Shown: positions 38,153 to 49,515 of the stretch, one piece after another | Layout: the number at the start of each line of letters is the position of its first letter | Position numbering within the stretch: position 1 is the stretch's first letter | Assembly (NCBI RefSeq): GCF_018139145.2 | Contig: NC_059478.1 | Coordinates: 12,879,001 to 12,943,000 of the forward strand | Direction of reading: 5' to 3' | DNA: 64,000 nt | Origin: Gymnogyps californianus | Lineage: Eukaryota > Chordata > Aves > Accipitriformes > Cathartidae | Program-made: the position numbers and the translations under genes | The notes under the pieces: generated by a model | The model's database searches: none | Seen by the model: the letters and a program-made list of their open reading frames with translations, nothing else | Told to the model about the DNA's origin: nothing

Positions 38153-41100
38153 ATATGGCCATCCACCCACCAGCAGCTGGGCTGAATTAGATATTATGTA
38201 AAATGGGTCTACTGCTTTCTGCTGGAAATAGAAACAAACAAAAAGCAAGAGAATAACATGGTGGCTACTTTTAGCATTAGCAGCGGTTTGTAGCAGAGGA
38301 TACCTTTTCTTTTTCCGTAGAGACTGTCCAGCACATGATCTGCTGCTGTGGGCTGTATGCTCAGCGGCTGAAAATTGTCACTTGGGGAACAGGTATTAAG
38401 TATTTTTCCCTAATTCTCCAGAGGTCCTATTGGAAACTAGACTAGGAATTACACTGCCTGGTATGTAAATTATATGTTAAGTAGTTCAACTGTTCAGTCC
38501 AAAAAATAAAAAAACCTCACCCTTTCACAACTGGAATACAGGGCAGAATATTCAGGTAAAAATAATTTATGATAGTAATTATGGTATAAACCAACTTGTC
38601 AGCAGCTAGTTGTTTAAATTCCTTCTTCCCAACTCCAGGCTTCTCAAACCTGTAGGGAAATCACTGTAGTAAATACCCCTTCTGCCTGCTATATTCATCA
38701 GAAATAGGATGCTGTACGTGAACACTTAACTGTGTAATGAAAAAAGGATCTCATTTGCAACGATCTGGAGTTTCAAGAGGTCAACCAGTGTTCTGATAAC
38801 TAAGCTTAATCTTTACTGGCAACGTCTAATATTAATTACTAATGCTCACACCTTTCATCATTAAAATCTGAACATTTATGCACATAATTGAGTCATCTAA
38901 TGGCTCAACAGTTTTAATTTTTTTCACTGCGTGCATTTCATTTTGTTTAACCATGAGAGAACTGGACTTCTATTTATTGTGGGCAAAGGTGATTCAGAAT
39001 AAATCCTGACAGTTTAAGTTACTCCTGAGCTTTTGCATTTAATGGAAACACAGCGTGAAAGCCCTTTCTGTGCTCCCTGTGTGGGAAGGGAGGATCTGAC
39101 AGTAGGAGAGCTGATATCACCGCTAGTGGAAGCAACAGCATGGCAGGGTGGGACGGGCTCATGTTGCTTAGCTCTTTTTGCATCAGGAACCCTTCACCAG
39201 CAGGGAAATACCAGGACCCTCACAGTGCATCCTTATTTTAAGTACAGCTCTGGCCTGGCTGCCTTACCACAGATAAACTAAGAGCAGCTCCAATGGGCAA
39301 TAATAGCTGTTCTGGTAAGTGTGCGAGATTGCTGGTATTACTGGCTTTACACCAGGGGTTTCTGCAGACAAGATATAGTCAATAGATGATCAGACATCCC
39401 TTCTCCCACCCATCTGTTGGTATCTCCAGGCAAGCAGAAGTCTGTATGACAGATGCAGATGCTGCATTCAGAAAACAAGCGTGGTTTGGTTGAGCTCTTT
39501 CTCATTTCCACAACAACCTCACAGAGCAGCCCCTGAGGTCTGGTGCTTGCTGGACTCGAGAGGAAACGCTCAGTCCGGTGGGACAAGCATGGATGCCAAC
39601 TGGGATAATGGATTTATTGCTGCAAAACTGGAAAGTGGTCACCAACTCATTTCACATAGGCTACTGGACAGACACCAACTGGATAGAATGGCATGAACTT
39701 GGTTTGGGATTTAAGGAAAGAGAAAAAGCCAGTTTATAGCCATTGAGAAACAAAGCATAAATGAAATGCTGGCCAGTGAAGGAGGCTATTGGAGGACAGT
39801 GCAAGGCCCCAAGGGGATTCCTTATAGGAGAACAGTTATTGCAGCAGAACTTAGAGATGGTAGGGAGATGCTCAGCAGCAGGGAGAGGGTGGAAAGTGTA
39901 GATGAATAGTCCTTGATAGGGTTGTGACTGTTAAATAGCAACTGCTGCCGTTGCTTGCTTATCTGCCTTGTTCTTTCACTTTGACTCAACGTGAATAGTA
40001 GCTTAATAACTACTTGCATATAGGTAGTCCCCTGCAGCTGGAGTACTCTCAGGCTGGAGAAGTTGTGAGAAATTCTGGACTCCTGAATGCAGAGATGGCT
40101 CTGTCCTCAGGTGATGAAGCTTGGTCCCTGCCCCCCTATAGCTACTCCCTCCTGCTCTCAGTGCCAAGGGGAAGATTTCTCCTCATCAGTTCTCTGGCAC
40201 TTTTCAGTGTTTAAGATAGTTTTGTAAAACATGGATGTTATAAGAGAGTCATATTTAAGCTGTCTGGAGCTCAGGCTCTTGTGCAAGGAGACTGCTTGAC
40301 AGGGGGAGAAATTCTTTGTAGTCCTTACCCCTGCAACAGCATAAGATAGTGAGCAGGAAATGGTCTGATAGTTAAAGCAGATGGTTTCTCAGCAAAAGCC
40401 TTCTGTGGCTTGTATTCTCTGTAATTTTTTTAGTGAGACAAACCAGCTTTCCTGATATGACAGCTTCATTGCTGTGCCTTGTGGAAACATGCTGCCACTT
40501 ATACTAATTTTACCTTGTAAGAACATAAGTATGAGAGCACACTGGTAAAGCACAAAAGTCAACATTGCTATGGTTTGAGAGATGCTTTTTTTTGGACATA
40601 GATGGTTGCCAATAGAGGGAAGTAGTTTATAAAAGCTATGCAGAGAATAACAACAACATTAAAATAAAGATAGACGTGTTCCTGCTTCTCCTGATTTTTA
40701 CGTATGCACACCATGAGCCAATGCAGTTGCTAAAAGAGTACTCCCCAAAAGGGCTGTTCTACATCTACATGGTTTGTAAATTACAACAGTGAGGGGAAAA
40801 ATAATAAAGACAAACTTATTCCAGAAGACTGCACTAACAGGGTTTAGAGTCTGAAAACAGAGTGCATAGAAATGAATGCAGAGCACTAGTGTTAATAAAG
40901 GCCAGAGACTGCTGCTAGCAGAGGGTTATGGAGCTGGGAGCTGTAAGAGCGGGCTGGTCGTATTGGGGGGGGAGGCAGCGGGGCAAGGAGGTGGTGACAC
41001 ATCTGACCTTGGTCTGTGCAGACCAAGGGAAAGAGGGACACTTCTGCCTTTCCTCTGAGGGCAGTGTAAGGCAGGCGCATACTGATTCACGCTGTCTTCT

Positions 41101-42100
41101 CCTCTAACTAGTGTATCACAGCTCTGTGTAAATCAGCAATGAAAATATGATAATCGGTTTCTTTTAGGCTATACTGACTTCCATTGAATATATCCAAAGG
41201 TTTCAGATTAGAGCCCGAGTGGACATTGAGGTCTATCTTCCTACAGTGCCATCAACAACATCTTCCTACAATGCCAAACAGTGCCTATTTTTGCTGGGAA
41301 GGGTTCACAATGGTACCTGATTAGATTCATGTTTTGTCCTTAGAGTTCTCCTTTTGGAGTGATCTGAGGCCCCTGAAGGTCAAAGTACAGGAATGAAAAC
41401 TAATATTTATAATCATCCATGATCATTCGGAAACAATCTCTGGAAATGGATTTGTTAACTATCTGCCTTCACCATATTCATTTTTGGGGTAGAGTAAGAA
41501 TTCTGAAATGATTGTGCATCCATCATTCACATTTAAACTCCACGTGACTGAACTCATTCCTTTTAATCGCGTATGTTTGCATGGTCTCTTATTTTGGGTA
41601 GGAGTTTAAGGTGAAATCTAATCTGCTCTGTTGGGAATATATAGAATCTAAAGATAATACAGTTAATGGGGTCAACTCTTTTTCACTTTTAAGACTGCAT
41701 ATTTGAAATCAGTTCAAGAATTTCAATGATGGCAAACAAAAATTCAATTAGAGCTGTGTGGTTCTTTTCTCCACAATGTCAGTTAACCCTGCACATGGGA
41801 AGCATTCAGTATAACCACGTGTAGAAGCTGAGCATTGGCTTCTCCATGCAGAGAACTGACTGAGAAGGAACTGAATTGCAACCTACACAGTTTCAGACAG
41901 TTTAAAAATTTTTTCAATGCCACAACACTGGCAAAGACAACTAATTTGGTCCAGTGCCTTAATCGGCTTCTGTTTGTTGTGGTTTAACCCCAGCCAGCAA
42001 CTAAGCACCACACAGCTGCTCGCTTACTCCCCCCTGGTGGGATGAGGGAGAGAATCAGAAGAGTAGAAGTGAGAAACCTCGTGGGTTGAGATAAAGACAG

Positions 42101-42106
42101 TTTAAT
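42101..42106 (-). promoter_or_regulatory. LTR polyadenylation signal ATTAAA
   Basis: TTTAAT on the plus strand gives ATTAAA in sense, followed by CTGTCTTTATCTCAACCCAC. The context matches the signal in copy 1, supporting conservation within the family. Confidence 0.6.
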
Positions 42107-42287
42107 AGGTAAAGCAAAAGCTGTGCATGCAAACAAAGCAAAACAAGGAATTCATTCATTACTTCCCATCGGCAGGCAGGTGTTCAGCCATCCCCAGGAA
42201 AGCAGGGCTCCATCACGCATAACGGTGACTTGGGAAGACAAACGCCATCACTCCAATTGTCCCCCCCTTCCTCCTTCTTCCCCCAGC

Positions 42288-42293
42288 TTTATA
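42288..42293 (-). promoter_or_regulatory. LTR TATA box
   Basis: TTTATA on the plus strand reads TATAAA on the minus strand, inside GCATATAAAGCTGGGG. The upstream CRE half-site present in copy 1 is altered here to ATGTCA (plus-strand TGACAT, 42303-42308). The box lies about 180 bases before the ATTAAA signal in sense. Confidence 0.6.
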
Positions 42294-45200
42294 TGCTGAG
42301 CATGACATCCTATGGTATGGAATATCCCTTTGGTCATTTGGGGTCAGCTGTCCCGGCTGTGTCCCCTCCCAAATTCTTGTGCCCCCCCCCCAGCCTCCTC
42401 GCTGGTGGGGTGGGGTGAGAAGCAGAAAAGGCCTTGACTCTGTGTAAGCGCTGCTCAGCAATGACTAAAACATCCCTGTATTATCAGCACTGTTTTCAGC
42501 ACAAATCCAAAACATAGCCCCACACTAGCTCCTATGAAGAAAATTAACTCTATCCCAGCCAAAACCAGCACAGGGTTGCATATGTGTAGTAAGAAAGGAC
42601 AACTACATGAAATGCTATAGTTAATCTCCAAGCAACGCATGGTCTTGTAGCCATACCTACTTGTGAAATAAGCCATGGGGTCTAATCATTAGAGGCCAGG
42701 ATAAGAGCTCTGGACACCCATATTCTAACAAGAAAGTTTGTTAGGTATATTTCATGACCCTCTAAAAAGGAGGAATAATGGTGTTGAGCTGTTTGTGTCT
42801 CAGAGCTGTTTATATATAATTGAATAACACCTGGAAGGCAAAAGACAACCTGCATATAGCAACGATTAATTATTAGACTATTACAACTGGGAAGGAAAGC
42901 AAAATATTCTGACCTTGAAGATCAATGCATGATTTTTATAGGATTGTGCTAACAGCTGTAATGTGTCAATTACCTTAAGTAACTTTTCTATCTTAAACAT
43001 ACTCAAGCACCTAACTCGAAGCACCTCTTCTGGAGCAGTGAATCTGTTGGAATGGTTCTTCAGCCTGATTTGTTTCATATTCTGTCAGCCCACAATCTCA
43101 CTATTGACCTTTCCATATTGTTAGTTACTCTTTTTTTTTTATCAGTCTTTGTCAAATTGTATTTATTTCCAATAACCTCCAAGAACTTTGGGGCCAGAAG
43201 GGCTCCTTGGGAGGAATGTGGTTCTCCTGAAATTGAGAACCTCAGGGTGAGACCTAGCCAGCACTCATCTGTCTGTAGGACTCAATGAAAGTGGATGCTT
43301 ATGTCCTGTTGCAGGTCACCTGCCTGTCTGAGCGTTCATCAGGAACATAAGGAGCCATATTAACACATCCTTCTCCTGGGGTGGGTGGGGAAGAAGCGCC
43401 TTGTCTCCTGCTTTGGGGTCAGGGTCACTGTTTCTCTGTGCAGCAGTTGAGGCTGGCAGCGCAATGTCATCTGGTCTCACTCACATCTCACCTGGAAGTA
43501 CCTTGGCCTGGAGCAAGCCGTGACCCTTCTGAGGAGGATCAATTCTCTCCCTTGCACCCAGGGTCTGTCTTTGCACAGCAGTCAGGAGAAGGTCACTTCC
43601 TCCCCACTGCCTGCTCACACCAAGGTTTTTTTTTAGGCAGAACAGTACTTGCACGTGCTGTTGACATGACAATAAGCTAGATAATACCCACCACAAAGAG
43701 ACAGAGTTTTTTAGAAGGAAAAAACCCTGACGTATAGTGAATGCTGAGGGTCAAATGTTTCCTCAAACTTTTTCAGAATTAAAACCTTGTGAGGACATTT
43801 GTAGTCACACTTGACCACTCTGAAAAAAGAGGTAGGAAAAAGAGAACTGGTCTTCATTTAAAGGTAGACAGTGTATTGAAGAATATTAATGCAGAGAGAC
43901 CGAAAATGGGCATTTGAAATAAGTCTCTATAGCATCCACATAAAAGCATATACTTCTGAGGAATTGCTTGTGCCTTTCCTCACACTTTTTGTTCACCATT
44001 TAAACAAAATAAACCTCCCCCAAAATTCTGAAAGCAATGATTTTTCTCAAGGCACACTGCAGTTCAGTTTCTCAAGACGCTTCCTTCAGTTATTTGACCC
44101 TGCAGTAGGGCTCTAAATGACAAATTGATGACATCATAATAATTTTTCTTATTTAATAAATGGTGAAGCCATTAACACAGGACTATATGACTTAACTGCA
44201 CACTAAAGGGAGTGAACAGATGGCTTCTCAAAGAAAAAAGCTCTTATTCAAACACATATATCTTCAATAATAGCAGGGGAAATACAGAAAATTACTGTCA
44301 AAGTAAATTGCATTTTGTATGAATGCCATCTCCTTTCAAGCTTGCCCCAGCATGATAATCCTTCTTTATTTAGTGGTGTTGCCCTTTTCTCTTTAGAGAC
44401 CTTTAGAAGTCGTCTTTTATATTTCATGTATCATTAAAGTGACTTAAATGATCAGGGATGTGGTAGACCTGACATTTATTTTTAATTATTAGCATAAATA
44501 AAGAAGCATCTATATTCCACACCTGCTGCAATTATAAAAATATATTTTCTTCATTTATAAAACAAATTGTGTGCTTCAGGGAGTCAACCAGAGTTGGTAA
44601 TTGCTATGGATTCTCAACATTTATTAGATCTGACCACAATGGACCAACGATGTGGTTTTGATGCCACTCGATTCATGGCTTCCGTGCAGTTTCTGGGAAG
44701 GATATCTGCATAGTATGGAAAACAGAATTGTGGAAGAAAAATACTCCAGAATTGTTTTATCACAGCCTCATATCTACACTGCTGGGCAGTGCAGCCTCAG
44801 ATATTGTATCTCTTCAGAAAAGAGCAGTTTGGTGAGAAAAGCTCTATTGGTCACCAAAAAATTAAGCTAGAACAAACAGAAAAGAAGCCCCTTCAGCCAT
44901 TTAGACACTATCTAGAAAAGCGCTTCAGTTTAAATTTTCCATCACTTTAAAGATGGAAAGTTTCATATGAATTCAAAAAGCTGAGCTACATTTTTCTGAG
45001 CATTGCTTTCCATTTGTCGTTCCATTTGTATCTGTAAGTCAGCATTACTTATAAAATGTATACATAATTACATTTTTTAAAAATACAATAATTACAATTA
45101 ATCTAACCTGAAACTGCATTTGTCAAAGTACTCTGCTTTAGTAGTTTATACTCTTTCTCATGCAGGCTGTCCTATTTCTTTTTTCCTACCAAAAAATTTA

Positions 45201-48200
45201 TCTTGAAATAGTAATGGTATTTTAACACTCTTGGCAAGACTAGCTGCAGCACAACAGCAGAATCAACTGGTTACAACTAAATCATTCCTCTTCAAAGTCT
45301 AGTGCGGTAGGTTAGACAGCCTCATCTAACAAGGCTGAGAGAAGCTTTTTGTCCTTTTCTGTGTTTGGTGGAAGACAGAAACTATCTAGTGTAGTATAGA
45401 GGAGGCTCTTTCCTAAGCTCTTCCTAAGTTCAGCAATTAACTGACTTAAATAAACTGTGGTATACCATAGTGCAAGTGAAGATGATGACTTTCTTTTGGA
45501 TGTGTTTATATCTGGAGATTTCTTGTGATGCCCTTAGACGTAAGGGAGTTAAACTCTAAGTCTGCTGAGGTCCATGTGGCTCTCAGTCTCTGAGGCTTCT
45601 TACAGCATGTCACAGCTCTTCAGGCTTGCAAAGGTTTTCATGGTACTGGTTGTCTAATTTGACATATTTGCCTCTCATGACACAACTAGATTGTCTCTAG
45701 CATTTGACAGTATGCAAGATAATAGCTGAATACCTATTGATAAAATAAGATATGATGGTAATTTGGTAATTTAGTGTAAATCCATAAAATTGTTGTTTAA
45801 AAGTTTAAGTAATTAGCTAAAAGCTTTTTGATTAATGGTAGCTAACAGCTTGTATGTATGAATATTATAGTGCTGAGTGGCTGAATTCCAGGTGAAGTGA
45901 TTGATTGTGTTCTGGGGGTGCACATATGTTCCTGGGTGCATATAAATTATTGTTAGTCATGCAGTTTCAGTAATAGGATTATTTTCAGTGATATCTCTTT
46001 CATTTTAATGTCTTCGCTTTTCAGTCTGGTTCTAGGCATCCAAGACTGCCCTGTCTTGCATCACTCCCTTTGTAGTTATTCCCTTGTTGTCTTTCATGTA
46101 GCTCACACCTCAGGGACAATGACAACAAGAAGAATGAAAAGAAAATGTATTTTGATGTCTTGATGACAATAGCAATTGAAACAAAACCCCCCCCACCCTT
46201 TACATTTTAAGCAAGTAAAAGGTGTGCTTTGACTTTGTTGTGACAAGGCAATTTGGCTTTTAGGATAATGTTTTCACAAATGCTCAACAGCCACATAGGT
46301 AAAACCATTCAGAGGTCTGTCTTCCACTTGCTTCAATTGGAGATAGGAGTCCAGACTATATGGTGAAAGAAACTGATCTCTAAACTGCTCACACAATTTG
46401 TTCCTCAGGATGTAGACCACTATATCACTTGACATTCAGTGAAGCTTGTGCTCTTTTGTTACAAAAATGTTTCTTGAAATTTTATTTGAAGGCAACAAAC
46501 ATAACTGCATGGGCTTAGTTTACCAAGTGTGTTGCAGCTGCTCTGGCTATTTTGCTAGCACAGATAGCCCACCTGGCGTCTCTGGCTCATACCAAGAGGT
46601 CTGTGTGAACACTGAGCTTCTAGGACGTGGCCAGAGCCAAAGAGTTTGACTGAGACTTTGCTGCATGGTGTTAGATATCACCTTGACCCACTGGGGGTTT
46701 TGACATTTAGTGTAAATTGGAACAAACAGAGGGGAGCAATTTAATACCAAGCCAGCACAGGACACAGGGAATGCAAAGGTGGAATCAGTTCAGTTTTGGC
46801 CCCAGCCTCTGACGTAGGCAATAGCTCTTTGGCTGCAACCCATGTATAAAAGGCTATATAACATTGTCCTGAAAAACAAACTAAATGCGCTAGACTGACA
46901 GCAATTGCTGTGGAGCGCTCAGTTGTCTCAATGATGCAACCAAAAAGACAGCAACCAGGCATGTTTTCTGCCATTCCCTGTGCCCATGAGCCTCACCCAG
47001 GATTTGCCAAAGCCATTTTTAGAGATAAAGGTGTCCCCATGTCCTTTCAGGATTTGGCGTCTATGCTCAGACTGTCTGGAATTTTGTGGGGAGGATGCCT
47101 GTCTCCCACAGCCCAGACTGGACCCATCCACTCGTTTCACACAGGGCGCAGAGCAGCTGTCAGATAGTAACTGCTTTCATTCACCAACCCTCTCCCTCTG
47201 TTATTTGCACATTACTGTCATTTCTGCCTCTCTTCTCACGTGCAACATATCAGATTCTAGATGTTCACAGCAGTTTCTGCATGCAGATCTGGAGTAGGTT
47301 TGCTATCAGAAATCAATATTTTAAATGATGTTTTCCCTAGAAGATTATTATCATTGTAAAATCAAAATATTTTGCAATTCTTGAAAGCTCAAAGAATATT
47401 CTGTGTATGAGCTGACAGGAAACCATAATCAAATTGTCAAGCAATTGCTCCTACTGTGGCAAAGTGAGAATGTTAGATTACATGTGTCAGCATGTGAAGA
47501 TAAAGACTGCATAGTGAACAGCACACTGAAGGCTTGATAGGAGATGGGAAGTTTATTGCTGTACACTGTAACCTATTGTAGACAGTTCTGCTACCTCAGC
47601 AGTCCTCAGTTTGCATTAAAAACCTTTATGATCAATAAAATGCCTCAGTTTTGTCATTTGGAAAAGACATTTTAGATTTTCTACCAACTTTATTTGGTCA
47701 ATTAAACTGGAGACTAATTGCTATTCCAAAGGGTTAAGTAATAAAAGATGCGGAATACTAATATACATACACTAGTTGTTTACTGACTCTAATATTATCA
47801 CTGCTCTAATCTCTTCAAACAGGCACCCAAATGCATGCTGCTGTGATTATTTGAGTAAGAAAAATGGCTCATTTATTCAACATATGCATTGGCTGCTAGT
47901 CTGGGTTTTTAGATGTTTAAAGATTTATGTTCAAATTATTTTTCTCCAGTTTTCCTGTCCTTTTACCTATTCTTCTGTAAACTCTTCAATCTTCCTGTTC
48001 TTTATGGCTGCTCTGCACAGAGGATGTTCACTGAAAACATCTCACCAAAGTGTTTGGTTCTGAGCTTGGGGACTCTAACCCGAAACCTGCTGAGAACTTG
48101 AACTCTCATTAAATTCAGTCAGAATTAATGACTCATCACCTTGCAAGATCAGGCTTGTGGGACATGTTCTCAAGCAGCCCAATCATTCCTGTAGCTCTTC

Positions 48201-49442
48201 CTGTTGTAGAGGTAGGATCAAAAAAGAGATTTGCAGGAGTGAAATGTAAAAGGTTTTTAACTCTGACAACCAGATTGTCATTCAGGCTGGTTATTTAACT
48301 GCGGCACAGAACAGGCACTTAATGTCAGTTAAATAAATTCAATCATTTTAGAAAAGTACAGTATTTAGCCACTTAACTAGTACAGCCTTCTTTGTCTGAC
48401 CCTGAAATAGCTTGCAATTCCCTAACATATTAAAAGGAAAAAAATAGTGATATGTGATGGGAAGAGGAAATTAAATAGTATACAATCAGAATTAGGTCAC
48501 CAACGGTAGATTAAACTGGTATTGTACATAAAGGTGACTGACAAAGGGAATGCACTATACTTCATCATTTTGATTAGCAGGAAGATATTTGGGAGGGTAT
48601 TCTTTAAAAGTGTATGGAGGGAAATACAATGGAGAGTCACAAATACATGAGGACTGGAAGCATCATGCATGTTTAATTTAATGTCAAGAAAAGAAAAAAT
48701 GGATAAATTGTGAATGTTTAGACAGATTTAGAAATAGGTTTCTAATCTTCCTGGAGTAAGGGCCTGGAGCATCCTTCCAGCAAGACTAGTAAGTGGGAAA
48801 TCGAGCCATATGGCTGCGGATGAAAGCAGAGGGGGGCTGAATATAGAGGCAAGATCTTTCCTCTGACTTCCACTAGAAGGGGCAAAGCAGCCAGGCTTGG
48901 CTGTGCCTCTGCTTTGCTGCTAGTGGGTGTAGCAGGTGGACTACCACCTTCATACCGAAAAGGAAGGTAGGTTTACTTTTAAACTGGAAATTAGTCAGCT
49001 AGTGAGACAATCATGTAATGTGGGGCCAGGACTAGACTGGGTGTCCAATGAGTCAGTTCCAGTTCTTTAATCTTACATACCTATCCTAAAGAACAGATTA
49101 TTTCTCGGCACTATTATATGTCTGGTGAGTGCATTTAGTCACAGTTTGAAGGGCAAAGTCTGTGCTTCTGTAATCAGTATAGCTCCTGTGCTGCATTAGT
49201 GTATCATTTGGAGAACGTGTGCTGTGGAGCAATTGGGTCTAGGCTTGCGCATTTATTTAGTACCTAACAAGTGAAGTGTCTAACTATCTAGATTTGACAT
49301 ACTTTGCTGCTCATGGGGGTCACATGCATTTATAGCTGAGTCCTATCCCCATTAAAGCAGTAGGGAGACTACAGATGAATGATAGTAACCTCTTGATCTG
49401 GAGAAAATATTCTTTTTCAGGGTCTTGAAGGCTTATCAGATG

Positions 49443-49515
49443 CTAGAGACTGAGACTCAGAGGAACAGACAGACTGAAGCTGTGACTGGTCCAAAATCTG
49501 AGTGCAGTGCTAGGG
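49443..49515 (+). repeat. possible MIR core fragment
   Basis: The order 'GAGACTGAGACTCAGAGG ... TGACTGGTCCAAAATC ... GAGTGCAGTGCTAGG' follows the MIR core pattern as I recall it: GAAACTGAGGCACAGAGAGG, then TGACTTGCCCAAGGTCAC, then a GGCAGAGCTGGG segment. Order and spacing are right, but identity is low. Confidence 0.35.

Larger units (their letters stand above)
21498..41974. other. noncoding sequence between the two LTRs, no gene recognised
   Basis: About 20 kb with no recognisable exon, RNA gene or retroviral internal region, so the two LTRs do not bound one provirus. From about 25,030 to 30,400 there is almost no open frame of any size. The stretch holds homopolymer runs, one tetranucleotide microsatellite (38121-38152), a possible ancient SINE fragment near 22119-22165, and AT-rich enhancer-like stretches (for example 26260-26560, 37160-37480, 38800-38950, 41380-41700). 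The 150-codon open frame at 37738-38190 runs into the AAGG repeat and resembles no protein. Confidence 0.6.
41975..42572 (-). mobile_element. LTR of an avian endogenous retrovirus, copy 2 (different subfamily)
   Basis: This 598-bp element begins TGTTGTGGTTTAACCCC and ends AAACCAGCACA on the plus strand. Sense is minus, as for copy 1. The outer parts (41975 to about 42120, and about 42281 to 42572) align by eye with copy 1. The middle (about 42121-42280, including CAAAGCAAAACAAGGAATTC) is unrelated to it. No internal retroviral genes adjoin it. The flanks CTGTT (41970-41974) and GGGTT (42573-42577) share only the last three bases, so a 5-bp duplication has decayed or a boundary is shifted by a base or two. 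It contains a C10 run at 42382-42391. Confidence 0.9.

Noticed and set aside
37738..38190. 150-codon plus-strand frame, Cys-rich
   Set aside because: Its C-terminal part is a translated AAGG microsatellite. The Cys content comes from TGC/TGT-rich DNA, without a regular cysteine pattern.
20915..42572. One full provirus bounded by the two LTRs
   Set aside because: The LTRs belong to different subfamilies, the 20 kb between contains no gag, pol or env-like frame, and copy 1 has its own target-site duplication.
42213..42676. Minus-strand frames over the second LTR and its edge
   Set aside because: They overlap LTR noncoding sequence or cross its boundary, and show no retroviral protein motif.
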